Assembly: GCA_050084515.1 (NCBI GenBank)
Contig: CM114272.1
Span: 34,348,001 to 34,412,000, forward strand
DNA: 64,000 nucleotides
Direction: 5' to 3'
Source of the DNA: Blasia pusilla
Lineage: Eukaryota; Marchantiophyta; Marchantiopsida; Blasiales
Under the pieces are notes generated by a model that saw only the letters and a program-made list of their open reading frames with translations, was not told the origin of the DNA and searched no databases. This document shows positions 22,451 through 32,323 of the stretch, piece after piece. Position numbers and translations under genes: made by a program. Positions within the stretch are counted from its first letter, which is position 1. Each line of letters opens with the position of its first letter.

Positions 22451-22947
22451 AGGGCCCAGCAAAAAGTGCTGCGTCTGCACGTGTTTTCACTGTGCTATGT
22501 CCTCCGCGTGCATTCGTACCAAAGCGTTAGGAGTGCGGTAGCCAATGAATCCGCATTGGAATTCATGCATCCACATGCGGAGTTGTGAAGTGGATACGCA
22601 AGGCCAGGATAGCCAGCTTATGCTTCATCCCTGATCTCCGCGTGGGTACTTCTCCGGGAGTGAAGGGCGGAGGTCTGCCTTAAATCTGCGGGTGAGTGCT
22701 CGGTCACTCTCATCCTCAGCGGTCGAAGTTGATTTGAGCTGGTGTCTTATTCGAGACTGCGAGCTCAAGACTGCTTTCTACTCGGAGGTGGATTAAGACA
22801 TTGGCGATCACGCACGAGAGGGAGACACTCTGAAGACGTGAAATCGGAGAAGTCCTGATTAGAACCATTTCTTGAGATAGGCTGCTTTGAGAGGTGACCT
22901 TTCAGATATCACGATAATTCATACTTCTGCATCGGTCGATATCCGAT
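22451..22947 (+). promoter_or_regulatory. Upstream region of GGCT copy 2 with G-box
   Basis: Balanced, non-repetitive DNA leading to the start codon at 22948. It contains one palindromic G-box core CACGTG at 22478-22483, a site bound by plant bZIP and bHLH factors. It is 465 bases upstream of the ATG. Copy 3 has two such cores in its own upstream region. Functional relevance is inference. Confidence 0.35.
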
Positions 22948-23832
22948 ATGGTGATGTGGGTGTTTGGGTACGGCTCGCTGATCTGGAAGCCCAGCTTCAA
23001 CTACGATGAGCGTGTTGTCGGGTACGTTCGGGATTACAAGCGCGCATTCCATCAGGCTTGCATTGATTTTCGGGGGACGGTGGAGAAGCCCGGAAGAACG
23101 CTGACACTGGAGCCGCAAGAAGGCGCAGTGACATGGGGCGTATCGTACCGCGTGACCGCGGACGTGGAGCAGGAGATGTGCGTCGCTTACTTGGATCAGA
23201 GGGAGAGGACTTACGATGTGAAAGCGGTCCTCGACTTGTACACGGAGAGCTCCGGAGACGAGCCAGCCATCGCCGGAGTACTCACATACATCGCAACTCC
23301 CGACAGCTCCAATTTGTGGTACTTGGGCCCCGCTCCACTCCCCAAGATGGCCGCTCACATTGCGCGAAGCCATGGCCCCGCCGGACCCAACCACGAGTAC
23401 CTCTTCCGCCTGGAGGAGTCTTTGTTGGGCCTCGGGGTCGACTGCTTGGACAAGGAGACTGGAGATCTGGCCAACGAGGTCCGCAGAATCCTTCTGAGAC
23501 CCCAGCAAGCTCCTCGCACCATTGAAGTCCAAGCCAAGATACAACCCGTCGTCAATCGGCAGAGGGACGAAATAAAGCGATCAGTGCGCATTTTGTACGA
23601 TCTCAGCAAATGCAGGCTGAATGAGTTCGTTCGAGCTCATGATCATGCTCGCTCAAGCACGGATCGCCGGGTAAGCTCATCAGATGAGAGTCATGAAGCA
23701 GCCGCAGTAATGAGATTAGTGGATGCCCTCGGCATTCATCGAATTTGTTCTCATCATCATCGCTACAGGACGAGAAACCAGAGCGCGAATTTCAAAAGGA
23801 CTCTGTCAAGGAAAGAGTTAGGAGTCCATTGA
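22948..23832 (+). CDS. GGCT2-like gamma-glutamylcyclotransferase, copy 2 (294 aa)
   Basis: Intact single-exon reading frame of the ChaC/GGCT2 family: cytosolic glutathione-specific gamma-glutamylcyclotransferase, releasing 5-oxoproline and Cys-Gly for glutathione turnover. It starts [13 protein letters not shown], with the substrate loop YGSL at residues 8-11. Then come RDYKRAFHQ (28-36), PGRTLTLEP (48-56), TWGVSYRV (62-69), the catalytic glutamate E86 in [10 protein letters not shown] (81-90), [12 protein letters not shown] (124-135), [17 protein letters not shown] (143-159) and LANEVRRIL (174-182). The family core ends near residue 185. About 110 extra residues follow, basic and with no domain I know, ending LSRKELGVH. 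Plant GGCT2 proteins are, from memory, usually near 190 to 230 residues. The start is chosen because homology begins at this Met in every copy. The core differs from copy 3 at roughly nine positions, so the duplication is recent. Confidence 0.92.
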   Translation: MVMWVFGYGSLIWKPSFNYDERVVGYVRDYKRAFHQACIDFRGTVEKPGRTLTLEPQEGAVTWGVSYRVTADVEQEMCVAYLDQRERTYDVKAVLDLYTESSGDEPAIAGVLTYIATPDSSNLWYLGPAPLPKMAAHIARSHGPAGPNHEYLFRLEESLLGLGVDCLDKETGDLANEVRRILLRPQQAPRTIEVQAKIQPVVNRQRDEIKRSVRILYDLSKCRLNEFVRAHDHARSSTDRRVSSSDESHEAAAVMRLVDALGIHRICSHHHRYRTRNQSANFKRTLSRKELGVH

Positions 23833-24479
23833 TCAGCTGCATCTCTTCCAGTTTTACACAGGGTTTTAGATTTCCGTTAAAGCAGATGGGCAATACCCCT
23901 CATTGCTCAGTAGATCTATACTGCTGGTGATTCTCCAAGAGATTTTCTGGCTTATAGACGGAATATTGGAGTTGTACAATATCATGTGACAATAGTCTGT
24001 AGACAGTTAGACAGAGCCTACATAGATACCGTCCAAAACAAGAACTTGAGCAGTTTTGCAGAGCCGAAGGTAGCACCCATTCATTTTCTAGACTATGAGC
24101 TAAGTACCGGAGAGTTTTCAGAAGACTCCATTGCATACCCTCCGTACCGCTCATCCGGGAAAGCCGAAATTGTACAGTCGAGCGGGACACCACTAGTCCT
24201 TTCAAAATCCAGTTATGAGTCGGGAGTGGAACGCCTCCCCGCTCTCCATCAATATTCGAATCCAAGTTTTCTCAATTGTAAATCTCGATGGATATGACAA
24301 CTCTTTCCTATCAACCGAATCTCTAACGCTTCATTGAGAATGATTCACCGTCTCTAGCAACAGGCGTACGCTTGCAATCTGCATCGTGCCATGATAGTTG
24401 CGTCGTATCATTTGCATGTTTGATCAGGCAGTGTGGAGTCACAACTCACCTTTCCATTAAGGTTGTCTCAGAAGAGGTA
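23833..24479 (+). other. 3' flank shared with GGCT copies 3 and 4
   Basis: The first 130 bases after the stop match the 3' flank of copy 3, with changes (GATCAGCTGC versus GATCGGCTGC, CTTCCAGTTTT versus TTCCCAGTTTT, and a GTGATT...AATATTG block). Copy 4 has the same CTTCCAGTTTTGTAGAGGGTTT on its strand. This is probably conserved 3' untranslated sequence duplicated with the genes. No coding signal is found in 23986-24297 despite open frames. Confidence 0.5.
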
Positions 24480-25205
24480 CTGTAACATCTTCTTATACAT
24501 AATTTAAGTTACTGGAAATTAATAATTTAACGAATGTCCAGAATGTAAAGTTTAATTTTCAAGTCAACTTTTAACAATCTTGTTTGTTAAAAATCAAGGG
24601 ATCCAGTTGTCAGCATGCGATACCATTTGGGCCATTCTCAAATATTAATCTAAATGTAATAATTAAAAAAACATTTTAACACTTTTTTTATTCTTCTTTC
24701 TTATCTATATTATTATCATGGAAAACACATGTTTTATTTATATATTATATTTGAATAAAAATAATAATGAATCCAGCCTTCAAACTCTATTTCATGTAAG
24801 TTTGTTTAAGGCTAGCGTACCTTACATAAATAGCTGTGGATCTAACCTACAAATCCACCCTATCATATCATGTGTATTATTATTGGCATAATTTTAGTGT
24901 TGGTGTAATTTTTATTTTATTAAATAAATAGGTTTGAAGAGGGGACAAGAAAAGTTTTACCAAGCAATCCAAAAAGGGGAGGGATGTAAGAAGTAAAAAA
25001 AAAAGACAAATGAAGAAAAGGAAAAAAAAGGGTAAAAAAATTATATTATGAAGAGCTTGAAATTGCTCCGAAGAAAGAATACTAGTTGCGGACACGGATT
25101 TTGTGCACATGCAACCTTGGTGTCATAGCATACTTATGAAAGAATTCTAGAAAAGTAAGCTTTGGCTCTACTATGATAACGATGTAGAAAGTTGACAGGT
25201 GGTAG
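24480..25205. other. AT-rich interval with TIR-element end remnant
   Basis: Mostly AT-rich, non-coding. At 25086-25119 the sequence TTGCGGACACGGATTTTGTG...GCAACCTTG is a right end of the GC-rich TIR family with its interior missing. It is a solo or truncated end. Confidence 0.5.
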
Positions 25206-26210
25206 GTGGTTTGGGCATAAATTTTCCTTGAGTGGTCAAATAAGGCTAGCTACAATTCTATCGAATCAAGATCATTATTTATGAAAATCCCTCTATTTCA
25301 TTATTTTAAGCAAAGTGACTTGCTAATTAAGTCAATATTCTTTGATTTATTTGTCTGTGTTGGTTAATAATTTTTTTCTACTTTTGGGGAAAGAACTATT
25401 TTGGCTCTTCCCAAGGGCATTTCAAATGGGGAGATGGCTCTCACTAGCTATCTTTGATCTTTCTCATGTTGAGCCTATGGAGCATTAATCCCTTTAGGGT
25501 TTGGTAGAAGCTTAAGTATTAGTGTGGATTCCTTGATTTTGCAGTGTGAATGTGCCTTGATAATTATATGTACATTCACGAATGGAGTTGGCCATGTTAG
25601 CCATTTCTACTTTGATTTTATATAAGAAAGATAAATAAAGGCAAGGGGAAATTTTCTATGTACACGTGGACAACCAAGTTGTCTCGTTGGATAGCTTGCA
25701 CGTTTAAGATGATTTTATAGAGTTGTTCAATTTTTCATTCAAGAGTTCGTTCTCGGAATTGCTGCTCATTTTTGCAGATTTTGCTAGTGGTATACTGATC
25801 TAGTGTTGTAGCTTGTAGCAAATTTCCATGGAGTAGCAAGGTTACACGCAAATGAAATCCGTTTCCGCAAATATGTCCATATCTGTGAACTTATGTCTGT
25901 CCCTTGGATAGACATGTCCGTGTGGGCTAGAGTACTTGTGGCCCGCACCCGAGCCCGCCCGAGGGAATCAATGGATTTTGGGCATGATTTCATCTTGAGT
26001 GGTTGGATGAGGTTGGCATAATTCTATTTCATTAGGATAATCATTTCTAAAAATCCCTCTATTTAGCTAATTTGGGCCATATTACCTATTCATTAAGATA
26101 ACAGTTATCTTATACCTTAGATGCAAAAATTACTAGTTCTGACTATATTGGGGGGAACAACGACTTTGGATCTTCCCAAGGGTATTGTAGGTGGGAAGAT
26201 CAACGATGTT
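25206..26210 (+). repeat. Direct repeat pair flanking truncated TIR element
   Basis: About 240 bases at 25206-25446 recur at 25972-26204. Landmarks are TTTGGGCATAAATTTTC versus TTTTGGGCATGATTTCA, GAGTGGTCAAATAAGGCTAG versus GAGTGGTTGGATGAGGTTGG, AAAATCCCTCTATTT in both, and GGCTCTTCCCAAGGGCATT versus GGATCTTCCCAAGGGTATT. Between them, at 25837-25962, lies the left part of a GC-rich TIR element (CAAGGTTACACGCAAATG to GCCCGCCCGAGG) that stops abruptly where the second repeat begins. Confidence 0.55.
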
Positions 26211-27339
26211 TGTTGTATGGATGTGAATAGCGATGTAGATTGTACAAACATGTCTCATGTGTATGTACACAACATTCTAGCACGTGAAAGAACAAATGTT
26301 GAATTTTTCGATTATTTTTGGTCCAAGATTGATAGATCTATCTTGTCAATTGCAATTTCTACATTGGTCACATGATCTATCAAGTTAGATGTATCTTCTT
26401 GTAGATACTATGGTGCCAAGAATTTTTGAGAAGTTGAATTTTGGTTAGAATATACGAGTAAAAAAGTTTTTGCAAGTAGAAGTAATCTACAAAAATCTTC
26501 CAACTAGTACTTTAGAAAGTAGGAAATTGCTTTAGGAAGGACTCTTTGTTAAAGAGTTACCAAGGAACTTGCTAAGATATCCTTGCTAAGTTTCTTTGTG
26601 AGTGAGTAGTCCCTCATGTTGACTTAGGTATTGTTAGAACTATGGACAAAATCCAATTGACTTAGTAAGATGACATGGATACAAAAACTTAGCACAAATC
26701 AACCACTCCAATAAGGAAACTAAAGATGAAGGAACTCAAAGTGCAGAAATCATCAAGGAAACTCGAAGACAAGAAAATTTTCATAACCAAGGATCTTCTT
26801 TAGAGGAGGCTAAGATTAAAGAAAGGGTGATCAAGCATTCTAGAAAGAGCCCCTCTGTTGTTGAAGGTTCTTGCTCATAAAGAATCACCACGACATTTGT
26901 CAAGATTAAGTGATTCATTGGTGTCAAAATTAGTTGCACAACTATCAACATTAATGATGTGGGGATATCCACTCCTCAAAATTAAAATTATGGGAAACCA
27001 TGCAATGGGTATCAAATGGAAGATGGCCCTCGACAACTTTGCAAGAGGTAATGAATAACATCAAGGACATTGAGCAACAAGGGCAAGGGTAGAAAAAACC
27101 TAAAAGCAAAGACTAAGGAACTTCAAGGAAACTACCAAAGCATTCTATAGTTGGAAACCAAACTCAGTCTAATAATTGCATAGAATTATAAATAGAAAAC
27201 CATATATTTCCTTGCATGGAGATGCAAGGGAAATGTATCAAGATTGAATGAATGGGGGTGAATGGGCAGCTTTTCATGTGATTCCTACATTCATAGAGTG
27301 AGTGAAGAAATTGGTCCCCCTCGCCGCTGACGCTTCGGA
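26211..27339 (+). other. Interval upstream of MULE remnant
   Basis: Contains an 84-codon frame at 26121-26375 and scattered short frames, none assigned. From position and orientation it may hold the decayed N-terminal half of the MULE transposase, but I cannot match it to a domain. Confidence 0.3.
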
Positions 27340-29578
27340 TGTTTGGAACTCATATTGTGCCACTTTTAAAAGATTAATCACTTCTCTATCCACCATGAAA
27401 TACATTATTCCTTCCGTACAAAAGGTAGTTGGGTTTGATGCGCCCTACAGAAAATAGAAAAAATCCCGTGTAGATCTTCACCACTTCCATGTCGGATGGA
27501 AATGCTGACTCTATCATCTTGGCAAACAACATATCTCCTCACGAGAGTAATGAGGAGTGGCAATGGTTCCATTTCGTTCTTAAGAAAGAAATTCCAACCC
27601 TTGAAGATTCAAAGATAATCTTCACTTTAGATAGACAAAAGGGTCTTATTCACGTTAGGAAATCAATCTTCCTCACAATATACATCGCATGTGTGCCAAA
27701 CACTTGAGGCAATATGTTAGAATGCCATATAGTAAACTTGCCTAGAAATATTTCATGGCATTCCTTTATGCAAGGACCAGGGAGAAGTAAGTAATCCATT
27801 CCTTTCCTTATGCGGCTTCCTACAAAAAAAAATTGGACCCAAGAAGTTTGCAAGATGTGCATTCCTTGTGCCACGCTACAACAAGGGGAGTGCCAATCTT
27901 ATGGAGGTTATCAATTTTGCAATATAACCTATTAGAGAGGGTCCTCTGTTTTCCTATTGCTTGTAGGTTGTGGAACTACATCATGAAAACATATGCAAAG
28001 AGAAAGGTATATGGGTTTCATCCTGAGAAGTACAGTCAAGTACTCCACTAATGCAACCTCCCAAGTTATGCAATAATTTGTATTGGCAGAATGACGCTAA
28101 TGGTTAGAGTTTTGAAGTACTTGCCTCAGACGCAACAAATGCACTTATGATGTCAACAACAAGTAGGCACCAGTTCCATGTTTGATTTCCACCTAGAGTA
28201 CACTTGTTCATGCCTTGAGTTCCAAGACAATGGTTGGCCGCAAGGTTGCACACGAACGGACCGGCCCGCACCCCAGCCCGCCTCGGAGCCCGCTACCTAG
28301 ACCCGGGCTGACAGAGCCCGCACCCGTTGGGTGGCCCGCAGGGCAGGCTGGGGCGGGCAGGTGTAGGCTTGAGGCAAGTAGACGCGGGCTCAGGGCGGGC
28401 AAGCTAGGGCTAGGGCAGGCAGCACGGGCTTTGGGCGGGCACGTGTGGGCTCGAGGCGGGCAGGTGTGGGTTGGAGGGCCCGCACCCCGGGCCCGCATCG
28501 AGCCCGCCTTAGGCGAGGCTGCCGGCCATGCAACAGCTGCGGGCTGGCTCGGGTGCGGGCCCGGGTACTCTGGGCCCGCACAGATATGTCCGTCCATAGG
28601 TTGAACATAAGTCTGCGGACACAAAATTTGTCCATGTGCAACCTTGGTTGGCCTTGTGTACATGAAATGGCTTAGGATGTGATGACGGGAATGGACTTGG
28701 AGAAACTTGTGCATCCAATCTAGATCAATGACTTTATTAGGAAAATCTCCATTAAAAATAAACCATTTATGAAAAGATACGAGCTTGTACCTTTGTGGGA
28801 TTGCCAACCTCCCCTTCTTGTAGTATTTTTTGGTCTATATATTGCCATGTACACATTTTTCAGCGGGAGACGTGCCAAGTTAATTAAAGGAGATCGAGAT
28901 GTTGAAGAACTTTCACACCTTGTACATGAGGACATTGTGAATGAAGAGGATCTACCCAATACTATGCCTAACATTGACCAACCAGCCGATTTTCCCATTT
29001 CAAATGGGCATCGGTTTGCCTGGAGTAGGGGAAGACATTGTAGCCATTGTTTAGGGTTAAAACACAAGCGTAAAACGTGTGAAGTTCTAAAAGTAGACCT
29101 ACTTGAAAGGATACCTATTTGTCAAGTTCAAACACGAAGGAGACATGATGAAAGAGTTTTTCATGTAGAGGAGAACACCAATGAGGATTTCGTTTTGGAA
29201 AAAGAGCAGGCTTCTACTAGGCTGGGTGTTGTAGGTTCAGAAGAGATTACTATTGTCATTGAAGAAGGCCAAGTACATGCAAGCGGTGCCAAAATTAAGA
29301 CTATAGAGGGTTGGATGGCGGATAATGAGCACATGCACATGGATCAAGGAAAATACTCATTTATGTTTGGACCTCATTATAGCAACACTAATTCCATACA
29401 AAGTAATGTGATGTTCCTCACTCTTTTGTCTATTGATGATGATTCTCATTACAAGTTGCATAAGATACAAACACTCGATAGTTGTACACGCTTACCATAC
29501 TTGGACATGAATTGGAAAACTGTGATAGAATGGGGAGTGGAACATATTTGGATAAAGAAGCTTTTTACATCAATGTAG
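27340..29578 (+). pseudogene. MULE (Mutator-like) transposase remnant
   Basis: A broken plant MuDR/MULE transposase. Around 27360-27470 are FKRLI and VVGFDA, matching the usual FK..I...P..G.DG lead. From 27489 come SDGNADSIILANNI, then ESNEEWQWFHFVLKKEIP and FTLDRQKGLIHV, corresponding to the catalytic-domain blocks DGN...PLAFAIV, E...W.WFL..L and SDRQKGL. At 28196 begins EYTCSCLEFQDNGWP, the first half of the SWIM zinc finger. A 406-bp TIR element interrupts it, and the finger resumes at 28646 with GWPCVHEMA, giving C-x-C...C-x-H. Downstream, an open frame (28769-29578, 269 codons) holds a CCHC zinc knuckle, CSHCLGLKHKRKTC, at its residues 91-104, the usual C-terminal knuckle of such proteins. 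The remaining 165 codons are unassigned. Stops between blocks show it is dead. Confidence 0.75.
28241..28646. mobile_element. GC-rich hAT-like TIR element inside MULE (406 bp)
   Basis: Complete copy. The left end is CAAGGTTGCACACGAACGG and the right end is TTTGTCCATGTGCAACCTTG, with an 11-base perfect terminal inverted repeat. The 8-bp target duplication is GTTGGCCG (28233-28240) and GTTGGCCT (28647-28654), with one mismatch. Removing the element plus one duplicate rejoins the SWIM-finger codons of the host MULE in frame. The interior is packed with GGGCGGGCA, GCGGGCTC and GCCCGCACC words. The 83 to 199 codon frames that cross it in several phases are composition artefacts. Confidence 0.85.
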
Positions 29579-30397
29579 TTATTGTAAAGGAAGGTGTAAA
29601 TGATTGTCATTGTGCATTGCAAAATGTATATTCATCCTGAGGATTAGAAATGATGAATGCGTTTATATCCATTAATTTGGTGATTCATGTGGTTTGGTTC
29701 ATTTAGGGTCAAGTTAGAAAATGCACCAGGAAATGGAATTGTAAATTTCCCCTACAAAATGCAATGTTTGGAATGCGGTTACTTATACTTTTCATGCTTA
29801 CTCAAAGACTTGTTAGTAATCTTAGTCAAGTTGATATGCCAAGAACGACTGCTATTCACAGGCCGCTAATGTAAGAGACAACGCTTGTTACAAGGTCAGG
29901 CCTCCTCACTTTCTGGTAGCTAATGTTATAATATGAGGGGTTACTAATGAGAGGATTAGAATAAGAAGGGACGACAGCTAATCACACGTTTGTTTTGAAG
30001 GATGGGGAAGCTTTGAGTGTGACCAGTGAATGGTTGCCATTTAAAATGATCAATGCCTATTTTGTAAATGGCAACCATTCACTACATCCTTATATATCTC
30101 CTTCCCCTCCATGGCAAATATGTTCTCTAGGCTTGACCAAGTTGATAGGGAAGTGATGACTATGTACATCGAGTGCCTCTTGAGGGTTTTTCCAATGCAA
30201 GGAAGGTATACTATATAGTAGGGGTGGCTTAGTAAGTGGGAGAAACTACGGCTAGGAGCTGCGGAAATTGAGTGCTCGTCAATCATAATCAAGTATCAAG
30301 GGTTGGACACTAATAACAATCCGGCGGTTAGTGATGGGGAGGGTGATCTCATCTGGAATAAGGAAAACTTCATCTATATTATAATGGTTAACCCTAT
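29579..30397. other. Non-coding interval, nothing recognised
   Basis: AT-leaning DNA. A 14-base sequence AATGGTTGCCATTT near 30031 recurs inverted as AAATGGCAACCATT near 30065, forming a weak hairpin. The short frame 30050-30292 (minus) shows no domain. Confidence 0.35.
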
Positions 30398-30875
30398 CAA
30401 GGTTGCACACGCACTGTCCGTGGACATGTCCATGTCCGCGGACTTATGTTTGTCCTACGAATAGACATGTCTGTGCAGGCCCAAGTACCCACGGCCCACA
30501 CTCAAGCCCACTCGAAGCCCGCCATCTAGACCCGGGCTGACGGAGCCCGCACACGTTGTGTGGACTACCTCGCGGGCTAGGGGTGGGCTAGTGCGGGCTC
30601 AGATTCGGTCTGCAAGATTTGGTCCTACGGGCCAAGAGCCCGCTTGAGCTCGTGCGTGCCCACTCCTAGCCCGGCCCCACCCCGCGACTTCCCGCCTTGA
30701 GCCTGTGCTAGCCTGCCACGAGCCCGCTCTTGCCTTCCCCTAGCGCACCATGTGGGCCAAGGAACATCTGTGGTCTCCTATAGCACGGGTCTAGGTGGCG
30801 GGCTCTAGGGCGAGCTTCAAACGGAATCGGATGCGGGCTGGCACGTCCGAACTTGTCCGTTTTCATGCAACCTTG
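30398..30875. mobile_element. GC-rich hAT-like TIR element (478 bp)
   Basis: Complete copy. The left end is CAAGGTTGCACACGCACTGT and the right end is ACTTGTCCGTTTTCATGCAACCTTG. The flanking 8-bp duplication is AACCCTAT (30390-30397) and GACCCTAT (30876-30883), with one mismatch. As at 11738, the left subterminal region has TCCGTGGACATGTCC and TCCGCGGACTTATG words while the right has ACTTGTCCGTTTTC, so the two ends are distinct. The interior is GC-rich with AGCCCGC words and has no gene. Confidence 0.8.
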
Positions 30876-30883
30876 GACCCTAT

Positions 30884-31640
30884 ATGGACAATAAGACAAA
30901 ATAGTGGGATAATAAGATAAAATAGCAACATGCATGTTTGAATTTTGCCCCTTGATTCAGATTAGATGGATAGAGAAAATGAATTTGAATGGAAAATTTT
31001 ATAAATTAAGATTTAATTAATATTTATTATAATGGGTGATCCTAAGTGTATAACAAAAAATAATAATATGATAAATCATAAAAATAGCAAAAAAGTTAAA
31101 TTTTTTCCTTAGATTTTTTTTTCATGGAAAGGGAAAATTAACTTTAATGGAGAAGGAGTAAAAAAATTTCAATTGTATGGAAAGGTGGAATTATTTAGGG
31201 GAGTTTGGTATCATTTAAATTCTAATTCAAGAGTGGAAGTACTTAGAAGAGTGCAATGTTATTACTTTTCTAAGATTCAAAAAATAAAACTAATTTTGAA
31301 GATAATTAGGTTTCATTTTTGGGAAAGAAATGATTTCATGAAGGAAAATCAAATAATAATTTAATGAATGGATACTATTTTGGTGGGAAGAATGAAAAGG
31401 GAAAAATCAATATTCTTTAAATTTTTATGGAGGAATGAATGTTACTTCAATTTTAGTTTATCAATCATAATGTTCGCCACCATGTAAGGGTGTTCTCACA
31501 CAATCACAAATTCGTGTTTAAAAACTGTTAGTATATTTGGAGTCTTAAAAAATAATATATTATTATCCTTTAAAGAAATAAAAATCATACATTAAATTTT
31601 TTTAATTATTATTTTAACGAGTGGAGGATGAAAACTACCC
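30884..31640 (+). repeat. AT-rich dispersed repeat, third member
   Basis: The part from 31100 to 31480 matches 19020-19500 in the same orientation (see that entry). The rest is AT-rich and unassigned. The 63-codon frame at 31173 comes from the repeat and has no domain. Confidence 0.5.
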
Positions 31641-31675
31641 GGAACCTGGGATGACACCGTGATATTACTAGACGG

Positions 31676-31709
31676 TTCTCCGCAGTTAATTCGAATTAAC
31701 TGCGGAGAA
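31676..31709. repeat. Perfect 34-bp palindrome upstream of GGCT copy 3
   Basis: Two 17-base arms (TTCTCCGCAGTTAATTC and its exact reverse complement) meet with no spacer. It could extrude as a cruciform, bind a dimeric factor or be the core of a foldback. It sits 615 bases before the copy 3 start codon and just before two G-boxes. Confidence 0.85.
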
Positions 31710-31723
31710 GCGATCCAAAAAGA

Positions 31724-31751
31724 CACGTGTCATCAGGACGCGTGACACGTG
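31724..31751 (+). promoter_or_regulatory. Two G-box (CACGTG) cores
   Basis: GACACGTGTC has its CACGTG core at 31724-31729, and GACACGTGAC has its core at 31746-31751, 22 bases apart, about two helical turns. The flanks resemble ABA-responsive elements (ACGTG core) bound by plant bZIP factors. Paired ABRE-like cores are known to confer ABA or stress response. Their role for the GGCT gene 570 bases downstream is inferred. Confidence 0.45.
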
Positions 31752-32323
31752 ACAGGTGATTGCAACAGTTCAATGAGGCGTGCTACTATAGTACGTAGGT
31801 CGAGACTGTCGAGTGTGAACAGCAAACGTGCTTTCAGTTTGTGGTGATCAGTGGAAACGTTTTAGTATGTCTCCGCGTTCGTACAGAACGGTGTGCGGGC
31901 GGCCCCGCATTCCGGTGCAGAGTGGGGTCCCACAGAATCTACGCGGGAGGCGGCACGGACATGTGAGGCTGTGGCGTCTGCGCTATGCCCGACCTCTGTG
32001 GATCTCCGCGTTCCAAGAATTCAAGGAGGCGGTGATCTTTAAATGGGACTTGAGCGGGCAGATACTGTCATCAGCAGCACTGCACTCCCAGCTCAAGCAT
32101 TTGGATCAGATCCGTCCTCTGTACAGGGAGCTCGATTCCGTTGATAGAAGTAGCATCCGAATGTGCATTCGTTGCTTCAGATCTGGAATTAGCTTGTCAA
32201 CTCCGTTTGAAGGACAGGGAGCAGGAAATTGAATTAGTGTCCAAGAGGTTCTACTTTCAGAACACTCACTTTTGGATACCGAGATCTTCGGAAGGAGTCA
32301 AGCGACGCACGCGTGAAGCGAAG

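Noticed and set aside
22909-23544. 211-codon minus-strand frame
   Set aside because: It is the antisense shadow of GGCT copy 2. Similar shadows oppose every copy (for example 32234-33028 and 63202-63768) because codon use keeps the opposite frame open.
28208-28807. 199-codon minus-strand frame over the MULE/TIR-element junction
   Set aside because: It spans the mobile element and its host MULE on the antisense strand. The Pro/Ala-rich sequence comes from GCCCGC words.
32141-32323. 61-codon N-terminal extension of GGCT copy 3
   Set aside because: No other copy has homologous residues here. All start at the MVMW or MVLW methionine with the family fold beginning at once.
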